Below are positions 16,454-24,173 of a stretch of 64,000 bases of DNA, one piece after another. This DNA comes from Paenalcaligenes sp050487225 (GTDB lineage: Bacteria; Pseudomonadota; Gammaproteobacteria; Burkholderiales; Burkholderiaceae_B). The notes below the pieces were generated by a model. It did not search any database. It was given only the letters and a program-made list of their open reading frames with translations, and was not told where the DNA came from. The stretch lies in assembly GCF_050487225.1 (NCBI RefSeq), contig NZ_JBKQGY010000001.1, forward strand, positions 1,612,001 to 1,676,000, written 5' to 3'. The first letter of the stretch is position 1. The number at the start of each line of letters is the position of its first letter. A program made the translations under genes and the position numbers.

Positions 16454-17618
16454 GGTACACAAAACCCAAAGGCAAGGCGGCTTGTGCCGCACGTTGTTGC
16501 GCTTCTTCCAGCGTGCTACCTACCACGTTGATATGGCCCATCTTGCGGCCTTTACGGGCTTCTGCTTTGCCATACAAATGCAAACATGCACCGGGCACCG
16601 CTAACACACCCGTCCAGTCTGGCTCACGGTATGTGCCTTGCTCGTCAAACCACAAATCACCCAACAAGTTCAACATCACGGAATAGCTGTGTGATGTCGC
16701 CGAACCCAGCGGCAAACCTGCCATCACACGTGCTTGTTGTGCAAACTGGCTAGTCACACACGCATCCATGGTGAAGTGGCCACTGTTATGGGGGCGTGGA
16801 GCAACCTCATTAGCGATCACCGAGCCGTCTTGCAGAATGAAAAACTCCACACAGAACACACCATAGTAACCCAAGGTTTGTGCAATTTTCGTTGCGGCAG
16901 CAATGGCCTCTTGGTACACCGGCAAGTTAGAAGATGCTGCTGTGGAAACCGCCAAGATACCGTCACGATGCTCGTTATGCGAAGGCACAAATGCCGCGAC
17001 CTCACCGTTTAAAGATCGTGCCATCACCACAGAAATTTCATCTTTCAATGGCTGCAATGCTTCTAGCACACAGGGTACTTCGCCAAATTGGGCAAACGCA
17101 TTCAGCGCCTCTTCTCGGCTGCTCACACGCGCTTGACCTTTACCGTCATAACCCAAGCGTGCGGCTTTCAAAATACCAGGGAACAATGCCGCATCGGCAT
17201 TTTGTAAATCGGCTTTGCTGTGTATAGGCGCATAAGGCGCTACAGGCACACCCGCAGACACAATAAACGCTTTTTCAGCAATACGGTCTTGCACAACGGC
17301 CACAGCAGACGAAGAAGGCGTCACACGGCTGCTTTGTTCTAAGAACTGCAAGCTAGCTGCTGGTACGTTTTCAAATTCAGTCGTGATGGCTTTGCACTGT
17401 GCCGACAACGCACGCAAACCGTTTTCATCATCGTACGCGGCACGAATATGTTTGTCCGCTACAGCGCCCGCAGGGCTGTTGAGATCAGGATCCAACACAG
17501 CTACTTTGTAGCCCAAGCTTTGGGCCGCATGACAAAACATACGTCCCAATTGACCGCCACCAATCATACCTAGCCAGTCGCCAGGTTGGATCACGGCCTC
17601 GTTTGTAACCTTGTTCAT
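16446..17618 (-). CDS. purK: N5-carboxyaminoimidazole ribonucleotide synthase
   Basis: A 390-residue ATP-grasp enzyme that carboxylates AIR to N5-CAIR with ATP and bicarbonate in purine synthesis. The N-terminal GMIGGGQLGRM loop, the ATP-grasp lid (ILKAARLGYDGKGQ) and the metal-binding EVAPRPHNSGHFT are all present. It lies 23 bp after purE, its partner in the two-step carboxylation, and overlaps tsaC. Confidence 0.97.
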   Translation of the reverse strand: MNKVTNEAVIQPGDWLGMIGGGQLGRMFCHAAQSLGYKVAVLDPDLNSPAGAVADKHIRAAYDDENGLRALSAQCKAITTEFENVPAASLQFLEQSSRVTPSSSAVAVVQDRIAEKAFIVSAGVPVAPYAPIHSKADLQNADAALFPGILKAARLGYDGKGQARVSSREEALNAFAQFGEVPCVLEALQPLKDEISVVMARSLNGEVAAFVPSHNEHRDGILAVSTAASSNLPVYQEAIAAATKIAQTLGYYGVFCVEFFILQDGSVIANEVAPRPHNSGHFTMDACVTSQFAQQARVMAGLPLGSATSHSYSVMLNLLGDLWFDEQGTYREPDWTGVLAVPGACLHLYGKAEARKGRKMGHINVVGSTLEEAQQRAAQAALPLGFVYHA

Positions 17619-17641
17619 ATACTGCTCGTTTCGCTTAAAAA

Positions 17642-18151
17642 TCAGGCTTGCTCAGGTGGAGGCACCTGCATATTACGTGCCACTTCAGTTTGGCGCGCAC
17701 GGAATGCGTTTAACTTCACACGCAATGCATCGTCATACATCGCCAAGTTGGCCACCACATGCAAGGCGGCATTGGCTGCACCGGCTTCACCAATCGCAAA
17801 GGTTGCTACCGGTACGCCTTTAGGCATTTGTACGATAGACAATAGCGAGTCTTCGCCACGCAAGTAGCGTGATGGCACCGGTACACCATAGACAGGCACT
17901 TCAGTTAGGGCTGCCAACATACCTGGCAAATGCGCTGCACCACCCGCACCAGCAATAATGGCTTTCATGCCAGTTTCACTGGCTTTACGACCATACTCCA
18001 CCATATCCAACGGCATACGGTGAGCCGATACCACTAGGGTTTCAAAGGCAATACCAAACTCTTCCAGAATGGCGGCTGCATTTTGCATTACCGGCCAATC
18101 GCTGGAAGACCCCATGACTACCCCTACTGTTACGGGTGCTACTGTGCTCAT
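17642..18151 (-). CDS. purE: N5-carboxyaminoimidazole ribonucleotide mutase
   Basis: A 169-residue class I PurE that isomerises N5-CAIR to CAIR. VVMGSSSDWPVM near the N-terminus binds the phosphate, SAHRMP carries the catalytic histidine, and GAGGAAHLPGMLA is conserved. The presence of purK next door fits the class I mutase. It lies 20 bp after purC and 23 bp before purK. Confidence 0.97.
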   Translation of the reverse strand: MSTVAPVTVGVVMGSSSDWPVMQNAAAILEEFGIAFETLVVSAHRMPLDMVEYGRKASETGMKAIIAGAGGAAHLPGMLAALTEVPVYGVPVPSRYLRGEDSLLSIVQMPKGVPVATFAIGEAGAANAALHVVANLAMYDDALRVKLNAFRARQTEVARNMQVPPPEQA

Positions 18152-18171
18152 GTCCTTACTTACTCCGCGTA

Positions 18172-19056
18172 TTACTTAGTCAATTTGTCCAAGGCTTCTT
18201 GGTACTTGGCTGCAGTGCGAGCAATCACATCAGCAGGCAAGCGTGGCGCTGGCGGTGTTTTATCCCAGTCTTGGGTTTCCAGCCAATCACGTACAAATTG
18301 TTTATCAAAGGACGCTGGGCTAGTACCAGGTTGGTAACTGCTCGCATCCCAGAAACGGGAAGAGTCTGGTGTCAGCACTTCATCCATCAAGTGCAATACA
18401 CCGTCTTCATCCAGACCAAACTCAAATTTTGTGTCGGCAATGATAATGCCGCGCGTTGCTGCGTAAGCAGCGGCTTCTTTGTACAAACGCAATGTGATAT
18501 CACGAATTTGCTCAGCCAACGACTGACCTACTTCTGCCACAACGTGGGAGAAGCTCACGTTTTCATCGTGAGAACCCATTTCTGCTTTTGCCGCAGGCGT
18601 AAAAATAGGCTCAGGCAACGGGCTAGCTTGTTGCAAACCTGCGGGCAAAGCAATGCCACAGATCGCACCTGTTTTTTGATATTCTTTCCAGCCCGAACCA
18701 ATGATATAGCCGCGTGCTACGGCCTCTACCATGATAGGTTTTAAACGCTTTACCACTACCGCACGGTCTTTAACCTGAGCTTGCTCATCTGCAGCTACCA
18801 CATCAATAGCACGTACAGTTGTAGAGTGATTAGGTACGATGTGCGCTAGCTTCTTCAGCCAAAACTCCGTCATGTTCGTCAGCACAGCCCCTTTACCGGG
18901 AATGGGATCATCCATGATCACATCAAAAGCTGACAATCTATCGGAAGCAACCACTAGAAGTTTATCGTCGCCCACCTCGTACATGTCACGCACTTTACCG
19001 CGTGCCAACAAAGGTAGGGATTTCAGAGTGGATTCGAAAAGCGCCTGTTGCACCAT
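18172..19056 (-). CDS. purC: SAICAR synthetase (phosphoribosylaminoimidazole-succinocarboxamide synthase)
   Basis: A 294-residue enzyme that couples CAIR and aspartate with ATP to give SAICAR. GKVRDMYEVGDDKLLVVASD and SAFDVIM form the N-terminal ATP site; VEAVARGYIIGSGWKEY and IADTKFEFG follow. ATG at 19056, preceded by AAGGA, is chosen over the longer frame from 19089. It is the first gene of the purC-purE-purK-tsaC run and is separated from fba by a hairpin, so read-through from fba may be partial. Confidence 0.96.
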   Translation of the reverse strand: MVQQALFESTLKSLPLLARGKVRDMYEVGDDKLLVVASDRLSAFDVIMDDPIPGKGAVLTNMTEFWLKKLAHIVPNHSTTVRAIDVVAADEQAQVKDRAVVVKRLKPIMVEAVARGYIIGSGWKEYQKTGAICGIALPAGLQQASPLPEPIFTPAAKAEMGSHDENVSFSHVVAEVGQSLAEQIRDITLRLYKEAAAYAATRGIIIADTKFEFGLDEDGVLHLMDEVLTPDSSRFWDASSYQPGTSPASFDKQFVRDWLETQDWDKTPPAPRLPADVIARTAAKYQEALDKLTK

Positions 19057-19127
19057 GTTTTCCTTAAAAAAGCGCCTTGCTGCGGGCAAGCAGCAAGTCA
19101 GAGGGACCTATACCCCGCAAACAAATC

Positions 19128-19148
19128 AGGCCATCCGTGGGATGGCCT
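19128..19148 (-). terminator. Hairpin between fba and purC
   Basis: A 9-bp perfect stem (19128-19136 with 19140-19148) closes a 3-nt loop. On the minus strand it is followed by GATTTGTTTG, a T-rich but interrupted tail, so it is probably a leaky terminator after fba. Confidence 0.65.
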
Positions 19149-19158
19149 GTATTAAGCC

Positions 19159-20223
19159 TTACTGTACCTTTTGGGCCAGTTCGCCCGAGGCATAACGGCG
19201 GGCAATTTCATCCAAGGCTATAGGTTTGATTTTGGATGCATTACCTGCAGTACCAAACTGCTCATAACGAGCCACACACACTGCTTTGGCAGCAGCACGT
19301 GCTGGTTTCAGGTATTCACGTGGATCAAACTTGTCTGGATACGTAAACAAGAAACGGCGGATCGCAGCAGTCATCGCCAAACGGATGTCAGTGTCGATAT
19401 TTACTTTGCGTACACCGTATTTGATGGCTTCTTGAATTTCCGCTACGGGCACACCGTAGGTTTCTTTCATATCGCCACCGAATTCACGAATTTCGGCCAA
19501 CAACTCTTGTGGCACGCTTGAACTACCGTGCATCACCAAGTGAGTGTTAGGCAAACGAGCGTGGATTTCTTTCACGCGCTGGATGGACAAGATATCGCCT
19601 GTAGGTTCGCGAGTGAACTTGTACGCACCGTGGCTAGTACCAATAGCAATCGCCAACGCATCCAACTGAGTGCGACGAACGAAGTCTGCCGCTTGCTCTG
19701 GGCTAGTCAGCAACTCGTCTAGGGTCAACACGCCATCAAAGCCGTGACCGTCTTCTTTGTCGCCTTGCATGGTTTCCAATGAACCCAAGCAACCCAACTC
19801 GCCTTCTACCGTAACGCCCAGCTTGTGAGCCATTTCTACAACGCGACGAGTCACGTCTACGTTGTATTCGTAGTCAGCAACCGTTTTACCGTCTTCTTCC
19901 AAAGAACCGTCCATCATCACGCTGCTAAAGCCCATCTCGATGGCGCCTTTACATACAGCGGGTGACTGGCCGTGATCTTGGTGCATCACCACAGGAATGT
20001 GCGGGTAGCTTTCAACGGCGGAACGAATCAAACCTTGCAGGAATTTTTCGCCTGCGTATTTGCGGGCACCTGCCGAAGCTTGCATGATAACGGGGCTATC
20101 AGTCTCAGCTGCCGCTTCCATGATTGCCTGGACCTGCTCCAGATTGTTCACGTTAAATGCGGGAATGCCGTAGCCATTTTCAGCCGCATGATCCAACAGC
20201 TGACGCATGGAAACCAAGGCCAT
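19159..20223 (-). CDS. fba: Fructose-bisphosphate aldolase, class II
   Basis: A 354-residue class II (zinc) aldolase of the CbbA type that interconverts fructose 1,6-bisphosphate with DHAP and glyceraldehyde 3-phosphate. Zinc and catalytic residues lie in VVMHQDHGQSP, VTVEGELGCLGS, IGTSHGAYKF and VMHGSSSVP; YGVRKVNIDTDIR binds the phosphate. The N-terminal MALVSMRQLLDHAAENGYG is typical of the family. In this organism group it is likely to serve gluconeogenesis. It is followed by a hairpin and the purine genes. Confidence 0.97.
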   Translation of the reverse strand: MALVSMRQLLDHAAENGYGIPAFNVNNLEQVQAIMEAAAETDSPVIMQASAGARKYAGEKFLQGLIRSAVESYPHIPVVMHQDHGQSPAVCKGAIEMGFSSVMMDGSLEEDGKTVADYEYNVDVTRRVVEMAHKLGVTVEGELGCLGSLETMQGDKEDGHGFDGVLTLDELLTSPEQAADFVRRTQLDALAIAIGTSHGAYKFTREPTGDILSIQRVKEIHARLPNTHLVMHGSSSVPQELLAEIREFGGDMKETYGVPVAEIQEAIKYGVRKVNIDTDIRLAMTAAIRRFLFTYPDKFDPREYLKPARAAAKAVCVARYEQFGTAGNASKIKPIALDEIARRYASGELAQKVQ

Positions 20224-20258
20224 GAAGATCTCCTGAGTACTTGAATAAAATAACTAAA

Positions 20259-20280
20259 TCACCCGTAATTTTACGGGTGA
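20259..20280 (-). terminator. Terminator after the mog gene
   Basis: A 10-bp perfect stem (20259-20268 with 20271-20280) with a very short TT centre (a 4-nt loop once the last pair opens) runs on the minus strand into TTTAGTTATTTTATT. It ends the molybdopterin adenylyltransferase transcript before fba. Confidence 0.65.
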
Positions 20281-20306
20281 AAACGAATTCTTGCTTGTTT
20301 TGCGTA

Positions 20307-20927
20307 TTATTGTTTGGGCCTACGTGCCGATTTTGGGCGAAATGCCGACACTATGTGCTCATGTGTTTCCACATAAGGACCGCCAAGCAGATCAATGCAG
20401 TAAGGCACAGCCGCAAAAATACCGGGCACCACTATTTTACCCTGATCGTCCTTTAAGCCTTCCAGCGTTTCTTTAATCGCTTTGGGTTGACCAGGCAAAT
20501 TCAAAATCAATGCCGCATGATCTGCCGTTTCGCGCAGTACGCCCACTTGGCGTGACAAGATCGCCGTAGGTACAAACTTCAAACTAATCTGGCGCATTTG
20601 CTCGCCAAACCCTGGCATTTCACGTGTAGCCACAGCCAACGTGGCTTCCGGCGTCACATCGCGGCGCGCAGGGCCTGTACCACCCGTGGTCAGCACCAAA
20701 TCGCAGCCTAGCTCATCGACCAATTCTTTCAATGTGGCCGAGATTGTATCCGTGTCATCCGGCACTAAACGCGACACGCACTGCGCGGGCTGTATCAACG
20801 TTGCCTCTAACCATGACTCTAACGCAGGGATGCCCTCATCTTGATATTGGCCGCCAGAAGCCCTATCAGACACCGACACCAACCCCACCAACAATTCATC
20901 TGGATGCGTACGCTGTAATTTTTTCAC
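20307..20927 (-). CDS. mog: Molybdopterin adenylyltransferase (MogA/MoaB family)
   Basis: A 206-residue MoCF-domain protein that adenylylates molybdopterin before molybdate insertion. LVSVSDRASGGQYQDEGIP, the TTGGTGPARRDVTPEAT loop and NLPGQPKAIKE are family motifs. The frame can be read from TTG at 20945, but GTG at 20927 has GAGGG four bases before it and gives the normal length. It lies between the fba and pgk blocks, where related genomes often carry pyruvate kinase. No other molybdenum-cofactor gene is near. Confidence 0.9.
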   Translation of the reverse strand: MKKLQRTHPDELLVGLVSVSDRASGGQYQDEGIPALESWLEATLIQPAQCVSRLVPDDTDTISATLKELVDELGCDLVLTTGGTGPARRDVTPEATLAVATREMPGFGEQMRQISLKFVPTAILSRQVGVLRETADHAALILNLPGQPKAIKETLEGLKDDQGKIVVPGIFAAVPYCIDLLGGPYVETHEHIVSAFRPKSARRPKQ

Positions 20928-21024
20928 AGGTCCCTCACAGTACAATGGAACAAACTATTCACTATGCCCAAAAAGCAGCCGTAGTGCAAACGCATAACCC
21001 ACAGCCAACCTAGGAGTTTTTGCC

Positions 21025-21864
21025 ATGTCAGACCAACCTCTTACTGGGATTTTATACGCAGGTGCCGGTGACATTGCAAAACGCTGTTATCAACAGCTTA
21101 AACAGATCTCCGTTTCGCAATGGGCCTTACGCCGTAACCCCAACCCTGCAGAAACAGGCATACCTGCTATTCAAGCCGACCTCACCCAAGCAGACAGCCT
21201 GCAACAGCTACCCATATGCAGCCATGTGCTGTACACCGCCACGCCTAGCGAACGCTCTGAAGCTGGGTATGCCGCCATTTACGACACCGGCCTCAATAAT
21301 CTGTTAAACGCATTAGATCTTGATGCCTTACAACGCTTTGTGTTTGTCTCTTCTACGGCCGTCTATGGTGCTAGCGAATCATGGTTAGACGAACACAGCC
21401 CTACTCACCCTGAACAGTTCAACGGCATCGCCTTGGTAAAAGCTGAGCAGTTGCTGCGCGAGCGCTTGGGAGACAAACTGGTAGTGATTCGCTTTAGTGG
21501 CATTTATGGCCCAGAGCGTCTGCAATGGCTGCAACGCATACGTAAACCAGGTTGGGTAGTACCCACTTCACCCGGAAATTGGGCAAACCGTATCCATATT
21601 GATGACGTGGTGCAAGCGTGCAGTCTGCTGCTGCAGCACCCACAGCCAGAAGCCCTTTATGTGGGTACTGATGACACCCCGCTAGAACAAATAGACTTGT
21701 ACGCTCCCTTGGCCGAATCGTTGGGTATCACGCCGCCACAGCGTAATGATCAGGCTCCTGCCCAAGGTAAGCGCTTTCGCAACCAACGTTTAAAACAGCT
21801 AGGCTGGACACCAAAATGGCCTGACACCCTAGCAGGTTATCAGGCCATTTTGAGCGCGTTATAA
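21025..21864 (+). CDS. NAD(P)-binding epimerase/dehydratase-like SDR protein (YeeZ-like)
   Basis: A 279-residue protein with the extended-SDR fold: N-terminal strand and glycine loop (ILYAGAGDIAKRCYQQL), VFVSSTAVYGAS, and IRFSGIYGPERL. Two key features are altered. The last glycine of GxGxxG is alanine, and the catalytic Tyr of YxxxK is missing (the residue four before the lysine of GIALVKAE is isoleucine). It may therefore bind NAD(P) without normal oxidoreductase chemistry. It is on the opposite strand to its neighbours. The function is unknown. Confidence 0.8.
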   Translation: MSDQPLTGILYAGAGDIAKRCYQQLKQISVSQWALRRNPNPAETGIPAIQADLTQADSLQQLPICSHVLYTATPSERSEAGYAAIYDTGLNNLLNALDLDALQRFVFVSSTAVYGASESWLDEHSPTHPEQFNGIALVKAEQLLRERLGDKLVVIRFSGIYGPERLQWLQRIRKPGWVVPTSPGNWANRIHIDDVVQACSLLLQHPQPEALYVGTDDTPLEQIDLYAPLAESLGITPPQRNDQAPAQGKRFRNQRLKQLGWTPKWPDTLAGYQAILSAL

Positions 21865-21884
21865 CACCCAACTAGGTTGGCTAT

Positions 21885-23081
21885 TTATTCAGCTGCGCGT
21901 TCCTGCAATACCGCTACGGCAGGCAAACTTTTACCTTCCAGGAATTCCAAGAAAGCACCACCGCCAGTAGAGATATAGCCAATCTTATCGGCCACATCAA
22001 ACGCTGCAATTGCCGCCAAGGTGTCACCACCGCCAGCGATAGAGAAAGCATTTGAGTCTGCAATAGCTTGTGCCAACACGCGTGTGCCGCCTGCAAAATT
22101 CGGGAACTCAAACACGCCCACTGGGCCGTTCCACACAATCGTGCCTGCGTTACGCAAAATGCCAGCCAACTGTTGTGCTGTTTCAGGACCGATGTCCAGA
22201 ATCAGATCATCGTCTGCCACATCCGTAGCAGCTTTCACGGTGGGCTCGGCATCAGTAGCAAAGCTTTTTGCACATACCACATCCACTGGAATAGGTACTT
22301 CAGCACCACGCTCTTTCATCACCGCGATGACTTGGCGCGCTTCTTCTATTTGGCTTTCTTCTACCAACGACTTGCCGACTTTCAAGCCTTTAGCCAACAT
22401 GAATGTATTGGCAATACCGCCACCCACGATCAGTTGATCTACTTTGTTCGCCAAGGCCAACAAAATGGACAGCTTGGTAGAAACTTTGGCACCACCCACA
22501 ATCGCCACCAAAGGACGAGCAGGGTCTGTCAATGTGCGACGCAATGCGTTCAACTCGGCTTCCAACAAAGGACCGGCACATGCGATAGGAGCGTAACGCG
22601 CCACACCTTCGGTAGAGGCTTGGGCACGATGCGCTGCGCCAAATGCATCATTCACGTAGATGTCGCACAGCGCTGCCATTTTTCGAGCCAGTGTTTCATC
22701 GTTGGCTTTTTCGCCTACATTGCAGCGGCAGTTTTCCAGCAGCACGATTTGACCGGGAGCAATATCTACCCCTTCGATCCAGTCGCGTTGCAACGGCACG
22801 GAAACACCCAACAACTCGCTCAAACGCTCAGCAATAGGAGTAAGCGTGTCGCGAGGCATTATTTCGCCTTCTTTGGGACGGCCTAAATGGCTCATCACCA
22901 TAACGCCTGCGCCTGCTTCCAATGCCATGCGAATGGCTTCCAGCGATGCACGAATGCGTGTGTCTTCAGTAATCACACCGCCAGCCATAGGCACGTTCAT
23001 ATCAGAACGAATCAGCACGCGCTTGCCTGCCACTTGGCCTTCGGCCACCAGTTGGCTTAGTGTTTTAATCGTAGTAATCAT
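21885..23081 (-). CDS. pgk: Phosphoglycerate kinase
   Basis: A 398-residue monomeric kinase interconverting 1,3-bisphosphoglycerate/ADP and 3-phosphoglycerate/ATP. The N-terminal RVLIRSDMNVPM, MSHLGRPKEGE and LLENCRCNVGEK (substrate side), the AIVGGAKVSTK hinge region and the C-terminal GGGDTLAAI nucleotide loop are all present. It is the last gene of tkt-gap-pgk, 60 bp after gap, with a strong hairpin in the gap that could lower or stabilise the distal message. Confidence 0.98.
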   Translation of the reverse strand: MITTIKTLSQLVAEGQVAGKRVLIRSDMNVPMAGGVITEDTRIRASLEAIRMALEAGAGVMVMSHLGRPKEGEIMPRDTLTPIAERLSELLGVSVPLQRDWIEGVDIAPGQIVLLENCRCNVGEKANDETLARKMAALCDIYVNDAFGAAHRAQASTEGVARYAPIACAGPLLEAELNALRRTLTDPARPLVAIVGGAKVSTKLSILLALANKVDQLIVGGGIANTFMLAKGLKVGKSLVEESQIEEARQVIAVMKERGAEVPIPVDVVCAKSFATDAEPTVKAATDVADDDLILDIGPETAQQLAGILRNAGTIVWNGPVGVFEFPNFAGGTRVLAQAIADSNAFSIAGGGDTLAAIAAFDVADKIGYISTGGGAFLEFLEGKSLPAVAVLQERAAE

Positions 23082-23104
23082 GATTGCTTTATCCTAGGCA
23101 CGAC

Positions 23105-23127
23105 AAAGGCGGGGAACCCCCGCCTTT
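23105..23127 (-). terminator. GC-rich hairpin between gap and pgk
   Basis: A 10-bp stem (23105-23114 with 23118-23127) with a 3-nt loop contains a GGCGGGG/CCCCGCC core. On the minus strand only TTTGTC follows, so it is likely a partial terminator or mRNA-stabilising element inside the operon. Confidence 0.6.
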
Positions 23128-23141
23128 TTGAGCCGCTGTAT

Positions 23142-24158
23142 TTATTTGGCGGTCATCATCGCATGAGCCGTATCCAGCATACGCACGGAGAAAGCCCATT
23201 CGTTGTCATACCATGCAGCAACTTTCACCAAGCTACCACCCGATACTTTAGTCAGCATAGAATCCACTGTGCTAGACGCAGTGCTGTGGTTGTAGTCGGT
23301 GGACACCAGCGGTTCGTCGCTGTAGTCCAGCACACCTTTCAATGCACCTTGGGAGGCTTTTTTCAGGATGCTGTTTACTTCTTCTACGCTAGTAGGACGA
23401 GCCGACATAAAGGTCAGATCAACCATGGACACGTTGATGGTAGGAACACGTACAGCGTAACCATCCAACTTACCGTTCAGCTCAGGCAATACCAAACCTA
23501 CTGCTGCCGCTGCACCAGTTTTGGTTGGGATCATGCTCATGGTAGCTGCACGGGCACGGCGCAAATCTTTGTGCGCAACGTCGATCAGTACTTGGTCGTT
23601 TGTGAAGGCGTGAATAGTCGTCATCAAACCGTTCACAATCCCCAACTCTTGGTTCAAAGGCTGAGCCAATGGTGCCAAGCAGTTGGTGGTGCAAGAAGCG
23701 TTAGACACAACTGTGTCAGTGGCTTTCAGCACGTTGTGGTTCACACCGTACACGACCGTAGCGTCTACATCTTTGCCACCAGGTGCAGAGATTAACACTT
23801 TCTTAGCACCCGCTTGCAAATGCGCGCTTGCTGCTTCTTTGGTTGTGAAGCGACCTGTGCAATCCATGACCACGTCTACATTCAATTCGCCCCAAGGCAA
23901 TTTAGTAGGATCACGCTCAGACAACAAACGAATACGATCACCGTTGATGACCAAATACTCTTTGCCTTCCAGCTCTACCTCGGCGTTGAAACGGCCATGT
24001 ACCGTATCAAAGCGTGTGAGATGTCTAGCCACTTCGTCTTGGCCAGGAGCATTAATTGCTACGATTTCAATACCGTGTTTCTTACCGTACTCGTAGTGAG
24101 CACGCAGTGTCATACGGCCAATACGACCATAGCCATTGATAGCGACGCGAATCGTCAT
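23142..24158 (-). CDS. gap: Glyceraldehyde-3-phosphate dehydrogenase, type I
   Basis: A 338-residue tetrameric dehydrogenase converting glyceraldehyde 3-phosphate, phosphate and NAD to 1,3-bisphosphoglycerate. The Rossmann start (INGYGRIGRM), the catalytic cysteine in SNASCTTNCLAPL, the His in TIHAFTNDQ and YDNEWAFSVRM are intact. It starts 15 bp after tkt and precedes pgk. Confidence 0.98.
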   Translation of the reverse strand: MTIRVAINGYGRIGRMTLRAHYEYGKKHGIEIVAINAPGQDEVARHLTRFDTVHGRFNAEVELEGKEYLVINGDRIRLLSERDPTKLPWGELNVDVVMDCTGRFTTKEAASAHLQAGAKKVLISAPGGKDVDATVVYGVNHNVLKATDTVVSNASCTTNCLAPLAQPLNQELGIVNGLMTTIHAFTNDQVLIDVAHKDLRRARAATMSMIPTKTGAAAAVGLVLPELNGKLDGYAVRVPTINVSMVDLTFMSARPTSVEEVNSILKKASQGALKGVLDYSDEPLVSTDYNHSTASSTVDSMLTKVSGGSLVKVAAWYDNEWAFSVRMLDTAHAMMTAK

Positions 24159-24173
24159 CTTGGATCTCCTAAT

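Noticed and set aside
18136..18744. A 202-residue plus-strand frame opposite purC.
   Set aside because: An antisense shadow of an intact, well-conserved gene.
22068..22886. A 272-residue plus-strand frame opposite pgk.
   Set aside because: It is a long antisense frame caused by codon bias of pgk, with no recognisable motifs.
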